64,000 nt of DNA from Burkholderiales bacterium (GTDB lineage Bacteria; Pseudomonadota; Gammaproteobacteria; Burkholderiales; UBA11063), in the NCBI GenBank assembly GCA_020697255.1, contig JAJFBE010000002.1, positions 186,001-250,000 on the forward strand, written 5' to 3'. The notes beneath the pieces are model-generated. The model was not told where the DNA came from, searched no databases, and saw only the letters and a program-made list of their open reading frames with translations. The translations under genes were made by a program, and so were the position numbers. Positions 23,770 to 33,674 of the stretch are shown here, piece after piece (position 1 is the first letter of the stretch; each line of letters starts with the position of its first letter).

Positions 23770-25347
23770 TTAATTACCATAACTTACTGTTAGTGGGTTA
23801 TCAATTGCCATTGTTACTGGCTGCAGTTTATACGGCCCTGGTGAAGTATATATTACTCCCGGGGTAGGATTATTTCCTGGTCCACCTGGGTTATAAAATG
23901 GTTTATAACCTCCTGAAGCCGGAATTTCTACTGCAGTGATGCGCCGCATAGCGGCCACATCACCTTTTAAAACTATATCAATGTAGTTATCAAAATCTTC
24001 AATGTACGCATCATTTAGGGTCGATCCGGCAAGCCCTAAATCTGCCAACCCGACAACTTGAATAGTTCCTTCCGGAAAGCTATAGGGAACCCCGGCTTGG
24101 GTTATCCACGATACTGTACCATTTGAACTTGTCACCTGAATTCTAAAAAATGTAGCAAAATCTGTAGGTAAGACTGCAGCAACACCATCTGGGGAAAAAC
24201 CACCACTAGTATATAATCTTAATCTATACTGCGCATTTGATTCCCCATAATAAGAAACCCCATTATTTGGATATCCGGATGAAAAAGCATTGCAGCAACC
24301 GACACCCTCACCCATTATATTCATAACACTTAATTTTGCCGCAAGCAATTGAGGGCCGCTATTTGATTCGTATGCATTAGTACTAGCTTTAGTAAGACCA
24401 ACTGCACTAACCGGACCATTTGGCCCAACCAATTGTAGATTTTTAACTACAGTAACATTAATGGGATATATAGCCCCGTTTGTGCCCGGGGTTAATCTAT
24501 TACCAAAAGATCCGAAAAGCACCACTACACTGCGCTCATTAAATTCAAGATTAGGGTTTATTGAGGCAACATAAGGAGTCACAACTTCTCCTGTATTTAA
24601 GGTAATACTAAAATCAGTTGGTAAAACCGTACTTGGCAAAACCGGCCAACTAAACACAACAGGGAGTGCATCAGCATAGTATGTTGGATAGCCAAAGCCA
24701 ACAGAAATTCCTGATGGCGCAGCTGCAGAGGTAAGTGCACGGTATGGCGGGTTTGGAGTAGTAACTGTTTCCCAAGCACCACCTGCTGCTATAACATAAT
24801 TTTCACCTTGCGGTACCCCCTGGATCCCCTCAAAAGCATATCCTGCTGACATAATTTCCGGTATATCACTCCATAAATCAGCATTAATCAAAATGTCTTC
24901 AGTTAGTGGCAAATAAAGCGGATCCGGTGCAACATTTACAGTTAAAGTAGGGTTTACAGCTGAATGCGCATTTAGCGCGTTTGCCTGAATAATACCATTA
25001 GTCGAATTATTTAAAAGCAGCTGGTAGTAAGTGCGAATAAGTGCAGCTGTAGATTCACTATTATCCAATGTAAAACTAAAAGTATAACTTTCTCCCTTAA
25101 GCAACAACCCAGGATATTCTAAATTCTTATTTGAAGCAATTTGAGTTAACCAGGGGTCTAGCCTTACAAATGGGTTTATCAAAACATTATTTGATGAATT
25201 TGTTACGACTATATTCGTAGTATTTCCAGGGCTTACTGTAGGATTATTAACTGATATTGTTGCTTTTAGATTTGAATTAGAGGAAGAGCCACCGTTCCCA
25301 CAACCAGTAATTAGGAATATACTTAACAGACAAATAAAATATTTCAT
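23770..25347 (-). CDS. Large unknown lipoprotein
   Basis: The protein of about 525 residues starts with a lipoprotein signal peptide (KYFICLLSIFLITGCGN; lipobox LITGC). A Gly/Ser/Asn-rich linker follows, then a strand-rich N-terminal part (to about 150) resembling an immunoglobulin-like fold (ISVNNPTVSPGNTTNIVVTNSS) and a long C-terminal part I do not recognise. The first ATG (25353) is three bases from GGAGG; the next (25347) is nine bases away and fits better. No catalytic motif is evident. It is probably anchored in the outer membrane. The gene is monocistronic as far as can be seen. Confidence 0.75.
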   Translation of the reverse strand: MKYFICLLSIFLITGCGNGGSSSNSNLKATISVNNPTVSPGNTTNIVVTNSSNNVLINPFVRLDPWLTQIASNKNLEYPGLLLKGESYTFSFTLDNSESTAALIRTYYQLLLNNSTNGIIQANALNAHSAVNPTLTVNVAPDPLYLPLTEDILINADLWSDIPEIMSAGYAFEGIQGVPQGENYVIAAGGAWETVTTPNPPYRALTSAAAPSGISVGFGYPTYYADALPVVFSWPVLPSTVLPTDFSITLNTGEVVTPYVASINPNLEFNERSVVVLFGSFGNRLTPGTNGAIYPINVTVVKNLQLVGPNGPVSAVGLTKASTNAYESNSGPQLLAAKLSVMNIMGEGVGCCNAFSSGYPNNGVSYYGESNAQYRLRLYTSGGFSPDGVAAVLPTDFATFFRIQVTSSNGTVSWITQAGVPYSFPEGTIQVVGLADLGLAGSTLNDAYIEDFDNYIDIVLKGDVAAMRRITAVEIPASGGYKPFYNPGGPGNNPTPGVIYTSPGPYKLQPVTMAIDNPLTVSYGN

Positions 25348-25557
25348 ATACATCAGCCTCCAATATTTTGATACTTAGAAAGCAATTAATAATTGACATA
25401 TATTGCCCACTAAGTATACAAATCACAGAGAGTAATTTAATGGTTTTTTATCGTTGGAACAAAATAGCTAACTTCAGCAAACGGTACAACTTGCGTCATC
25501 AATAGTATCAGCCATACACATAATACCATACATAATAACCGCTTATATAAAAATATA

Positions 25558-26244
25558 TTAGCATTCCTGTAATTTTTTTCTTTGTTTACCGGAAGCATCA
25601 AAATTATCTGCCTGTAACCATTTTTCGAATTTAAGTTTAAGCTCAGGCCATTCGCTATCAATAATTGAAAACCATGCCGTATCACGATTTCTACCTTTGA
25701 CGACCCAATGCTGCCTAAAAATTCCTTCAAATTTAAAACCAAGTCTTTGCGCAGCCATACGCGATGGCTCATTTAATGTATTACATTTCCACTCATAACG
25801 CCGATATCCAAGTTCCTCAAATATTCTATACATCATTAAATACATTGCTTCTGTTGCTGCTTTTGTCTTTTGCAATTGTTTAGCGTAATGGATGCCTCCA
25901 ACTTCAATACTGCCATGATCAAGCTGGGCATTCATAAAACTTGCAATACCTTCCGGTTTACTAGTCTTTGGATTAATAATTGCATATACTACATTATAAG
26001 AATTTATACAGTCAGTTAACCACTCTTCAAAAGCAGCCAGTGTATTAAACGGACCAAATGGCATATACTGCCAGGTTTCACCTGATTCATTATTTAATAA
26101 AAACGCAGCGAATAAATCAGCTGAATGCTTTCTAATATCTAATGGTTCAAGTATACAATATTTGCCGGTTATTTTAATGCATGATGGTTTCATTCTTGCG
26201 CTCCAAGCTTCTACTATAGTTCCCAGATTAGTCTTTATTTCCAT
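25558..26244 (-). CDS. GNAT acetyltransferase, RimJ/RimL type
   Basis: The 228-residue protein fits the COG1670 branch of GNAT enzymes: an opening CILEPLDIRKHSADLFAAF, a middle strand VYAIINPKTSKPEGIASFMNAQ, the glycine strand IEVGGIHYAKQLQKTKAATEA (about 115-135; the usual acetyl-CoA loop) and YEWKCNTLNEPSRMAAQRLGFKFEGIFRQHWVVKGRNRDTAWFSI near the end. These enzymes often acetylate protein N-termini or small amines; the substrate here is unknown. AAGGA ten bases upstream supports the ATG. It is followed at the upstream side by the YgjP-like gene, 25 bp away and on the same strand, suggesting one operon. Confidence 0.85.
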   Translation of the reverse strand: MEIKTNLGTIVEAWSARMKPSCIKITGKYCILEPLDIRKHSADLFAAFLLNNESGETWQYMPFGPFNTLAAFEEWLTDCINSYNVVYAIINPKTSKPEGIASFMNAQLDHGSIEVGGIHYAKQLQKTKAATEAMYLMMYRIFEELGYRRYEWKCNTLNEPSRMAAQRLGFKFEGIFRQHWVVKGRNRDTAWFSIIDSEWPELKLKFEKWLQADNFDASGKQRKKLQEC

Positions 26245-26269
26245 ACCGTATCCTTCTATTTTCAGAAAT

Positions 26270-26929
26270 TTAAAATTCTAATAATTTTTTTCGGGCTTTC
26301 CAATCTGGCATATATGAACTTACGTAATCATAAAATTTATGATCATGGTTATAATGCGTAAGATGCGCCAATTCATGTAGAATTATATATTCGATTGCAG
26401 GGACTGGCTTTTTTATTAATTCCAAATTAAGATTAATATATCCTTTTTGCGGATTACATGAACCCCATCTGGTCTTCATCTGACGGATTACTACCTTATT
26501 TATCTTTTTATCAACTATTTGCGTATATCTCTCAAGTATCGGCATAAAATGCCGATGAGCCTGCTCCTTATACCAGGAATTAACCAAAATAGCTCTTATA
26601 CCTACACTTATATTATCTTCAGGAAGACTAAGCTCCAAATGATCAGCATTTAAGCTCACCATACCGGTTTTAGCCTGACTAATTTTTATCGGATAAATTT
26701 TACCTAAAAATTTAAATTCTTCACCATGTTCATACTTTTTAGGTAAAATCTGCCGTTGTTTAAAATACTCTAACTGCTTATTTATCCAATCCTGCCTACT
26801 GGCTATAATTGCATTTATTGTAGATTTACTAGTTCGCATAGGTGCTGTAACCACCACCTCCAAATCTTGCTTTACCCGTATGTTTATATTTTTAATTCTT
26901 TTAAATATTATCTTTACATTTTCTATCAT
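26270..26929 (-). CDS. YgjP-type M48-like metallopeptidase (DUF45)
   Basis: The 219-residue protein has the YgjP/DUF45 signature. RWGSCNPQKGYINLNLELI (about 145-163) precedes the zinc site in ILHELAHLTHYNHDHKFY (about 179-196): HExxH, with a third ligand His in NHDHKF. The N-terminal part is strand-rich. This family is widespread in bacteria, associated with zinc-dependent proteolysis, and often sits next to restriction or repair genes, but its substrate is not known. The ribosome binding site is weak. It is upstream of the RimJ/RimL-type acetyltransferase on the same strand. Confidence 0.88.
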   Translation of the reverse strand: MIENVKIIFKRIKNINIRVKQDLEVVVTAPMRTSKSTINAIIASRQDWINKQLEYFKQRQILPKKYEHGEEFKFLGKIYPIKISQAKTGMVSLNADHLELSLPEDNISVGIRAILVNSWYKEQAHRHFMPILERYTQIVDKKINKVVIRQMKTRWGSCNPQKGYINLNLELIKKPVPAIEYIILHELAHLTHYNHDHKFYDYVSSYMPDWKARKKLLEF

Positions 26930-27013
26930 AGTTTTCTTGTACGCCGCTCATTCACATATTGTTAGCTCGGGGTAAACTCCTTTCTAATATAATTTCAGAA
27001 GATTATAACATAT

Positions 27014-27090
27014 TTTCATCATTTTTCATCAAAGATGGTGGAATTCATCACCTTAAATGAAATTCATCAAATAGCGTGAAAATTGATGAA
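27014..27090. promoter_or_regulatory. Array of TTCATCA repeats upstream of metH
   Basis: TTCATC(A) occurs four times on the plus strand (about 27015, 27025, 27044, 27063) and once inverted (TTGATGAA, 27083-27090). Two copies are extended to AATTCATCA, 19 bp apart. The array lies 130-200 bp upstream of metH; a TATAAT at 27178-27183 is the likely -10 box. Clustered half-sites of this kind are typical of a methionine-pathway regulator such as MetR (whose sites carry TGAA/TTCA), but the exact protein is a guess. Confidence 0.45.
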
Positions 27091-27118
27091 ACCGGAGCAA
27101 AGTGGATATCCGATATAG

Positions 27119-27166
27119 GTGGGGATGACAAACAGCGCTAAGATAATAGGCTATGCGGGAATGACA
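27119..27166. repeat. GGGGATGAC-type palindromic repeat, upstream of metH
   Basis: GTGGGGATGACA and GCGGGAATGACA lie 37 bp apart. This CGGGAATGACA/GGGGATGACA pattern is the conserved end of small palindromic repeats, seen again at 31760, 32584 and 45545 in this window. Confidence 0.6.
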
Positions 27167-27216
27167 ATACAATATGCTATAATAAATACCGTTAATATCA
27201 ATGCAGGAATTAATTA

Positions 27217-30200
27217 ATGTTACACCCATCGCCCAATATTGCGAAAATCACCAACACCCTAAAAAACCGCGTTATGTTTTTTGATGGGGCAATGGGTACG
27301 GTTATCCAAAATTATAAACTGGAAGAAGCAGATTTCCGCGGTACGCGCTTTACTGACCATAAAACTCCGCTTAAAGGTAATAATGAACTGCTCGTTCTCA
27401 CTCGTCCGGATATAATCAAGCAAATTCACCTCGATTATCTGGAAGCCGGTAGCGATATTATCGAAACAAATACTTTCTCAGCTAATAGAATATCACAAAA
27501 CGACTATAATCTAAGTCATCTGGTAAAAGAACTAAATACCGAAGCTGTGCGCTTGGCCAAAGTTGCTGCAACAGAAATTATGGCAAAATATCCTGATCGG
27601 GAATGCTATGTTGCCGGGTCTATCGGTCCAACTAATGTAACATTATCCATTTCACCAGATGTAAACAATCCGGCATTTAGAAGTCGTACATTTGATGAAC
27701 TAAAAGATGTATACTATGAACAAGCTAAATGCTTAATTGAGGCGGGAGTTGATTTATTACTCCCGGAAACTACTTTTGATACACTAAATTTAAAAGCATG
27801 TATCTACGCTATTAAAAAACTAGAAGAAGAATATAACCAAAAATTTGCCGTAATTTTATCTGTAACTATTACTGATCTCTCTGGCCGTACTTTATCCGGA
27901 CAGACAATTGAGGCATTTTGGTATTCAGTTGCTCATGCTAAGCCATTAGCAGTTGGAATTAACTGCGCACTTGGTGCACGTGATATGGTGCCCTATATTG
28001 TGGCTTTGGGTAAAGTAGCTAACTGTTTTATTAGCTGTTATCCCAATGCCGGATTACCAAATCCATTAAGCCCTACCGGATATGATGAAACACCAGATAT
28101 GACCGCAGACTATCTCTATGCTATGGCGACTCATAGTGGGGAAACAAAGTTAAATATAGTGGGTGGTTGTTGCGGCACTACACCGGCACATATTAATGCA
28201 ATTTATAAGAGATTAAAAGATTTACCACCCAGAGAAATATCCCAAATTGAACAGGCTACTTATTTGTCGGGCCTGGAGCCGTTGGTAATAGATAGTAATC
28301 CTACTAACCGTCAACTATATATGGTTGGTGAACGTACTAATATAACCGGCTCACCATTATTTGCCAAACTTATAAAAAATAATGATTTTAGTGGTGCATT
28401 GGCTATTGCCCGCCAGCAAGTAGAAAATGGCGCTAATATAATTGATATTAATTTTGATGAAGGCATGCTAGATAGTAAAGCGTGCATGACCACCTTTCTA
28501 AATATGATTGCTACCGAGCCGGATATTTGCCGCGTACCGATTATGCTTGATTCATCTAAATTTGAGGTTTTAGAACAAGGCCTCAAATTAATTCAAGGTA
28601 AAGGTATTGTAAATTCAATCTCACTCAAAGAAGGCGAAAAGGTATTTTTAGAACATGCCAGGCTAATTCAAACCTATGGTGCGGCAGTCGTGGTTATGGC
28701 CTTTGATGAACAAGGCCAGGCAGTAGACCTGGAAAGTAAAGTTTCTATTTGTAAACGCGCCTATGATTTATTAGTAACAAAATTAGATTTTAACCCAAGT
28801 GATATTATTTTCGATCCAAATATTTTAACTATAGCAACAGGTATTGATGAACATAACGAATATGCCAAAAACTTTATCTTAGCACTAAAACAAATTAAAC
28901 AACAATGTCCGTACGCTCTGACTTCGGGCGGAGTTTCCAACTTATCATTTTCTTTTCGCGGCAATAATATAGTGCGAGAAGCTATGCATTCCGTATTTTT
29001 ATATCATGCATTAGCTAGCGGATTAGATATGGGAATTGTCAATGCCGGTATGTTAAATATTTATGATGAGATTGATCCACTTTTGCGTGATGCGTGTGAA
29101 ACAGTTATCTGGAATAAATCTCCTGCTGCAACCGAAAATATGATCACTCTGGCTGAGAGTTATAAAGCACACAATAATAAAGCGGAAGAAAAAATAGATG
29201 AATGGCGAAATCTGGCGTTAGAAGAACGAATCATACACTCTTTAGTAAAAGGTATTGATACCTATATTGAACAAGATACCGCAGAAGCTCATACCAAATA
29301 TATTAAACCGTTGAACGTAATTGAACAACCACTTATGAATGGTATGAAAGTAGTAGGTAAATTATTTGGTGAAGGTAAAATGTTTCTACCCCAGGTAGTA
29401 AAATCAGCCCGGGTTATGAAAAAAGCCGTTGCTTATTTACAGCCATTTATGGAAGAAGAAGCAACTAGTGCCGGCAATACCGGTAACCAACCGGTATTCG
29501 TAATTGCAACGGTTAAGGGTGACGTACATGATATCGGTAAAAATATTGTTGCACTTGTACTACGCTGTAATGGCTATAATGTTATTGATCTGGGAGTAAT
29601 GGTTAGTTGTACCAACATTGTTAAAGCAGCAAAAGAACATAATGCGCAATTTATTGGTTTAAGCGGTCTGATAACACCATCTTTAGAAGAGATGATGTAC
29701 AATGTGCACGAATTTCATAATAACGGAATTAATGTGCCGGTTTTAGTTGGTGGAGCTACTACTTCGCGCTTACATACTGCAGTTAAGATAGCACCTAATT
29801 ATCCAGGCACAGTTGTACATGTCAATGATGCATCTTTAGTTGCTGAAGTATGCTCCAATTTGCTAGGTAGTAATAAAGAGCAATATAGCACACAAGTTAA
29901 AGAACTATATGCAAAACTTAAAGAAGATCACAGCAAATTGCAAAGTGCCAAAGAATTGGTTAGTTATAATACTGCAAATAAAAAAGCTTTTAAATCTGAT
30001 TTTAATGATGTTGCAATCCCTAAACCAACCGGAGTTAGAACTATTGATATAGATCTAAAAATCGTTGCAGAATATCTGGATTGGTCACCACTATTTTGGG
30101 CTTGGGGGTTTAAAGGTTTGTATCCTAAAATTTTAAAGCATAAAGACTATGGCAATGAGTGCCAAAAAATTTATGAAGATGCTATTATCATGCTAAAAAC

Positions 30201-30912
30201 CATGTTAGATAGTGGCCGGTTTAAACCCAAAGCGGTTATCGGATGGTGGCAGGCTGCAAGCCTTAATAATGATGTAATTGTGTATAATGATAATCACACT
30301 GGGATTGAACGTTTATGTTTTTTACGTCAGCAAAATACTGCTGATATAAATTATTGTTTATCAGACTTTATTGCCCCGCTAGATAGCAATAAAAAGGATT
30401 ATATCGGCGCATTTATCGTAACTATGGGCACCGAAATAGAAAAGATGGCTCTTGAATACGAAAAGGCAGGTGATGATTATAGCTCCATTATGGTAAAAGC
30501 TCTTGGTGATCGATTGGTTGAAGCTATGGCTGAATATGTACATAAACTAATGCGTGATTTTTGTGGGTATGGAATTAATGAAAATTTAACTAATGAAGAC
30601 TTGATTTATGAACGCTATCGCGGTATCCGTCCGGCACCAGGATATCCGGCCTGTCCGGAACATACCGAAAAAGCCAAAATATGGAAACTACTAGACGGTG
30701 AAAAAACCACTGGCGCATATTTAACTGAAAATTTTGCCATGTACCCCCCGTCCAGCGTATCAGGCTTTTACTTAAACCACCCGCAAAGTAAATATTTTGC
30801 CCTAGGTAAAATTAGTAAAGAGCAAGTTGAAGATTATGCAGCTCGTAAAGGCATGAGTCTGGCTGAGGCAGAAAAATGGTTATCGCCTCAACTGGGATAT
30901 ATAGTTGAATAA
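27217..30912 (+). CDS. metH: Cobalamin-dependent methionine synthase
   Basis: The 1231-residue protein is a full-length MetH. It moves a methyl group from 5-methyltetrahydrofolate to homocysteine through cob(I)alamin. Domains in order: homocysteine-binding (about 1-335; zinc cysteines in GINCALGA and GGCCGTTP), pterin-binding (about 355-620), cobalamin cap and Rossmann domain (about 650-890; the base-off ligand H771 in D769-V-H-D-I-G774), and the AdoMet reactivation domain (about 905-1231; R1138-P-A-P-G-Y). No domain is missing. Upstream lies an array of TTCATCA repeats that may be regulatory. I see no cobalamin riboswitch there. Confidence 0.98.
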   Translation: MLHPSPNIAKITNTLKNRVMFFDGAMGTVIQNYKLEEADFRGTRFTDHKTPLKGNNELLVLTRPDIIKQIHLDYLEAGSDIIETNTFSANRISQNDYNLSHLVKELNTEAVRLAKVAATEIMAKYPDRECYVAGSIGPTNVTLSISPDVNNPAFRSRTFDELKDVYYEQAKCLIEAGVDLLLPETTFDTLNLKACIYAIKKLEEEYNQKFAVILSVTITDLSGRTLSGQTIEAFWYSVAHAKPLAVGINCALGARDMVPYIVALGKVANCFISCYPNAGLPNPLSPTGYDETPDMTADYLYAMATHSGETKLNIVGGCCGTTPAHINAIYKRLKDLPPREISQIEQATYLSGLEPLVIDSNPTNRQLYMVGERTNITGSPLFAKLIKNNDFSGALAIARQQVENGANIIDINFDEGMLDSKACMTTFLNMIATEPDICRVPIMLDSSKFEVLEQGLKLIQGKGIVNSISLKEGEKVFLEHARLIQTYGAAVVVMAFDEQGQAVDLESKVSICKRAYDLLVTKLDFNPSDIIFDPNILTIATGIDEHNEYAKNFILALKQIKQQCPYALTSGGVSNLSFSFRGNNIVREAMHSVFLYHALASGLDMGIVNAGMLNIYDEIDPLLRDACETVIWNKSPAATENMITLAESYKAHNNKAEEKIDEWRNLALEERIIHSLVKGIDTYIEQDTAEAHTKYIKPLNVIEQPLMNGMKVVGKLFGEGKMFLPQVVKSARVMKKAVAYLQPFMEEEATSAGNTGNQPVFVIATVKGDVHDIGKNIVALVLRCNGYNVIDLGVMVSCTNIVKAAKEHNAQFIGLSGLITPSLEEMMYNVHEFHNNGINVPVLVGGATTSRLHTAVKIAPNYPGTVVHVNDASLVAEVCSNLLGSNKEQYSTQVKELYAKLKEDHSKLQSAKELVSYNTANKKAFKSDFNDVAIPKPTGVRTIDIDLKIVAEYLDWSPLFWAWGFKGLYPKILKHKDYGNECQKIYEDAIIMLKTMLDSGRFKPKAVIGWWQAASLNNDVIVYNDNHTGIERLCFLRQQNTADINYCLSDFIAPLDSNKKDYIGAFIVTMGTEIEKMALEYEKAGDDYSSIMVKALGDRLVEAMAEYVHKLMRDFCGYGINENLTNEDLIYERYRGIRPAPGYPACPEHTEKAKIWKLLDGEKTTGAYLTENFAMYPPSSVSGFYLNHPQSKYFALGKISKEQVEDYAARKGMSLAEAEKWLSPQLGYIVE

Positions 30913-31121
30913 ATATTTTAATTGAAGATATTTTAACCGGTGCATAGTTATATTGTAACACATTGATTAAGAACAAAATATATCTTAAAATATGAAATCT
31001 AAAGATTTAATATCGAATTTTCGTACCCAGGCTTAAACATTATAATTGCAATATACAAAATCAAATCAAGATAAGCCAATTCTGCTATAATATAGTATAA
31101 ATATCTTTGGGAACGGCTATA

Positions 31122-31757
31122 ATGCAAAAATATTGTACTTGTGAAGAGTTACTAACTAATAACACCTTTATTCCAGTTGTGGTTTTAGATGATATCAGCA
31201 AAGCTGTACCCCTGGCCCAAGCACTTTTAGCCGGCGGGGTAAAGACTATGGAAATAACCCTACGGACAAAAAATGCCCTAGCTATTATAGAGACAATCTC
31301 AAAGGAAGTCCCGGATATGCTAGTGGGTGCCGGTACAGTGTTAAATTTTGATCAATATCATCTGTCTATTAAACATGGCGCCAAATTTATTGTATCCCCA
31401 GGTTTAACTAATGGATTAATCGAAACATCCCGGGATTATGACGCGCCATTTTTGCCTGGTGCAGTAACACCTACTGAAGTAATGTTGGCTCTGGAGCATG
31501 GATTTAATTATTTAAAATTTTTCCCGGCAGAGAATTATAACGGGGTAGGTACACTTAAGGCCTTTGCCTCAGTGTTTAGCCAGGTAAAATTCTGCCCAAC
31601 TGGCGGAATTACATTAGATAATGCAAAAAATTATTTAAGCCTTAGTAATGTACTGGCAGTTGGCTGCTCATTTTTAGCTCCAACTGACTTAATTAAAAAT
31701 AATGATTTTGCAGCCATTACTGAACTAGCAAGTAAAACTAAATTATTAGTAAAATGA
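31122..31757 (+). CDS. eda: KDPG/KHG aldolase
   Basis: The protein of 211 residues from the ATG at 31122 (the frame is open to a TTG at 31107) is a class I aldolase of the Entner-Doudoroff pathway, splitting 2-keto-3-deoxy-6-phosphogluconate into pyruvate and glyceraldehyde 3-phosphate. The Schiff-base lysine K132 is in NYLKFFPAE and E44 in KTMEITLRT. The phosphate site TGGI is at the usual place. The edd partner gene is not adjacent. A GGGAAC lies upstream of the ATG and TATAAT at 31085-31090 is a likely -10 box. Confidence 0.95.
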   Translation: MQKYCTCEELLTNNTFIPVVVLDDISKAVPLAQALLAGGVKTMEITLRTKNALAIIETISKEVPDMLVGAGTVLNFDQYHLSIKHGAKFIVSPGLTNGLIETSRDYDAPFLPGAVTPTEVMLALEHGFNYLKFFPAENYNGVGTLKAFASVFSQVKFCPTGGITLDNAKNYLSLSNVLAVGCSFLAPTDLIKNNDFAAITELASKTKLLVK

Positions 31758-31759
31758 AT

Positions 31760-31786
31760 GGGTTCCCACATCCGTGAGGATGACCG
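31760..31786. repeat. GGGGATGAC-type palindromic repeat before scpA
   Basis: GGTTCCCACATCCGTGAGGATGAC spans the 36-bp gap between eda and scpA, with TCCC and GGATGAC ends as in the other copies. Its GAGG provides the only Shine-Dalgarno-like bases near the scpA start. Confidence 0.5.
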
Positions 31787-31792
31787 AAAAAT

Positions 31793-32572
31793 ATGATTGA
31801 ACAAAATTTTGAAATCCCTAAAGACTTATATATAGATCCGGAAGCCTTACAAGTATTTTTGGACATGTTTGAAGGCCCGCTCGATTTATTACTCTATCTT
31901 ATCCGTCGGCAAAATTTGGACATTTTAACTATTCCAATTGCTAAGATAGCTACACAATATATAAGTTATATTAATGCCATGCAAACCCTAAATATTGACC
32001 TGGCAGCTGAGTACCTATTAATGGCAGCGATGCTACTTGAGATAAAATCAAGAATGCTCTTACCAAGACCAAAACATGAAGATTCTGAAAACGAAGAAGA
32101 TCCGCGGAATGAACTAATTCAAAAACTAATTGAATATGAAAAAATTAAGCATGTTGCGCAAAATCTGGCTGATATGCCTCAGGCCAATCGTGATTATTTT
32201 TGGCTGGATGTCAGTATCAATGACTCAGAAACTATTTTACCAAGCGTAAACATAGAAGATTTGCAAAATGCCTGGCATAGTGTATTACTTAAAAGTCTTG
32301 CTAATAATAAACAACACCATATCAAACGTCAGGAATTATCAGTTCGTGAACATATGAGTAATATTATTCGTACACTACAAAATACTGAGAATTGTGCGTT
32401 TTTTGACCTATTTGATGTGCGTAATGGTGTAAGTCATGTGGTGGTAAATTTTATTGCTATTTTAGAATTGGGTAAAGAGGGAATTATTACCCTATTTATG
32501 CAGGAAAATGAGATTTTTGTGAGCCTTAGAATTGCAAATGATACAGAAAATTTTAAACAGGTGGAAAACTAA
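31793..32572 (+). CDS. scpA: Segregation and condensation protein A
   Basis: The 259-residue kleisin is recognised by the family signature FLDMFEGPLDLLLYLIRRQNLDILTIPIAKIATQYISYI (about 19-57), then LAAEYLLMAAMLLEIKSRMLLP. ScpA bridges the Smc heads and binds ScpB, and the complex condenses and separates the chromosome. The C-terminal winged helix contacts Smc. It overlaps scpB by one base (TAATG), and the run scpA-scpB-ybeD-lipB is all linked that way. Confidence 0.95.
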   Translation: MIEQNFEIPKDLYIDPEALQVFLDMFEGPLDLLLYLIRRQNLDILTIPIAKIATQYISYINAMQTLNIDLAAEYLLMAAMLLEIKSRMLLPRPKHEDSENEEDPRNELIQKLIEYEKIKHVAQNLADMPQANRDYFWLDVSINDSETILPSVNIEDLQNAWHSVLLKSLANNKQHHIKRQELSVREHMSNIIRTLQNTENCAFFDLFDVRNGVSHVVVNFIAILELGKEGIITLFMQENEIFVSLRIANDTENFKQVEN

Positions 32573-33408
32573 TGGAAGAAAATGTGGATTCCCTTTCACT
32601 CGGGAATGACAGCGACTTGAATCCCCGTATGAGCGGAGATGACAGTATACCTGGGAATAACGAAATAGCTAAAGATATAAGTATCGATTCAGTACAAAAC
32701 TACGACATTGATTTAATGCACACAGAAAAGGTAATTGAAGTATGCCTATTAACTGCTACTGATCCAATTAGCTTAAGCCAGTTATCAACTGTTTTTGATA
32801 ATACAATAAGTGAAGATATATTAAAAAATATTATCGATAATTTAAAATCACGCTATAACGACAGCGGCCTTGAATTATCAGATTTAGGGGGTGGTTTTAG
32901 ATTTCGCTCTAAAATTCTTTTTCAGCCATATTTGAATAAACTATACCAGGTTAAACCACCGCGTTACTCTCGTGCAGTTATGGAAACCTTAGCTATTATT
33001 GCATACCGGCAACCAGTTACCAGAGGTGAAATCGAAGATATCCGGGGTGTTAGTGTAAATAGTACAGTTATCCAAACCTTACTTGATCGTAAATGGATAG
33101 AAGTAATTGGGCAAAAACAAATTCCGGGGCGGCCTGAATTACTTGCAACCACAGTTAAATTTTTAGAAGAATTTAATCTAAATTCGCTGCAGGATTTACC
33201 ACCCTTACCACATATTGATACAGCTCAATTTGAGCCTAAAGATGACCTGATTGAAGAATATGATCATGCTAAGGAAGATCATAAAGAGAAAGATTCCACA
33301 GACGCAGCGAATAACGCTAGTCAGATCGAAGATGACGCTAGCATTACTGAAAATGACAAGGACTGTGGAAATAATATTAGCCCAGAAAATGATAGCGAAA
33401 GTATATAA
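32572..33408 (+). CDS. scpB: Segregation and condensation protein B with long acidic extensions
   Basis: The 278-residue protein has the ScpB core of two winged-helix domains from about residue 48 (EKVIEVCLLTATDPISLSQL) to 215, with PPRYSRAVMETLAIIAYRQPVTRGEIEDIRGV as its strongest signature. ScpB homologues usually are about 180-250 residues and begin near residue 48 here. The first ~47 residues are an extra Asp/Ser/Asn-rich stretch, whose DNA is built of palindromic GGGAATGAC repeats (32584-32645). A ~60-residue acidic C-terminal tail follows. It overlaps ybeD by one base. Confidence 0.93.
   Translation: MEENVDSLSLGNDSDLNPRMSGDDSIPGNNEIAKDISIDSVQNYDIDLMHTEKVIEVCLLTATDPISLSQLSTVFDNTISEDILKNIIDNLKSRYNDSGLELSDLGGGFRFRSKILFQPYLNKLYQVKPPRYSRAVMETLAIIAYRQPVTRGEIEDIRGVSVNSTVIQTLLDRKWIEVIGQKQIPGRPELLATTVKFLEEFNLNSLQDLPPLPHIDTAQFEPKDDLIEEYDHAKEDHKEKDSTDAANNASQIEDDASITENDKDCGNNISPENDSESI
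32584..32645. repeat. Palindromic repeats inside the scpB reading frame
   Basis: Two successive units, TGGATTCCC...GGGAATGACAG (32584-32611) and GAATCCCC...GAGATGACAG (about 32619-32645), lie within the 5' end of scpB and are read as DSLSLGNDSDLNPRMSGDDS. A third end-like piece (CTGGGAATAAC) follows at about 32650. They match the GGGGATGAC repeat ends at 27119, 31760 and 45545. Confidence 0.7.
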
Positions 33409-33674
33409 TGAGTACTGAAAAATTATTAAAATTCCCATGCCTATTTCCTATAAAAATAATGGGGATCAACCATCTCGATTTGGTAGCTGAGGTTATTGCT
33501 ATTATCAGTAGTCATGTATCTCATTTCAACCCGCAAGACGACGTTGTCACAAAACTAAGTAAACAAGGGAACTATTTATCTGTGACTGCAACCATTATGG
33601 CAACTTCACAAGAACAGTTAGATAAAATTTACACTGAACTAAATAACCATAAGCTGGTAAAAATAACTTTATAA
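33408..33674 (+). CDS. ybeD: DUF493 family protein (YbeD)
   Basis: The 88-residue protein fits the YbeD/DUF493 family: LLKFPCLFPIKIMG, then VVTKLSKQGNYLSVTATIMATSQEQLDKIYTEL, with an ACT-like alpha/beta fold. In E. coli ybeD likewise lies just before lipB, and a role linked to lipoylation or glycine cleavage control has been suggested on that basis. It overlaps lipB by one base (TAATG), so the two are translationally coupled. Confidence 0.9.
   Translation: MSTEKLLKFPCLFPIKIMGINHLDLVAEVIAIISSHVSHFNPQDDVVTKLSKQGNYLSVTATIMATSQEQLDKIYTELNNHKLVKITL

Noticed and set aside
25437-25772. Minus-strand frame overlapping the RimJ/RimL-type gene
   Set aside because: Overlaps the acetyltransferase in another frame; it is a shadow of that gene.
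26930-27216. Cobalamin or SAM/SAH riboswitch upstream of metH
   Set aside because: No conserved B12-box or other riboswitch core was recognised; repeats there look like protein-binding sites or palindromic repeats.
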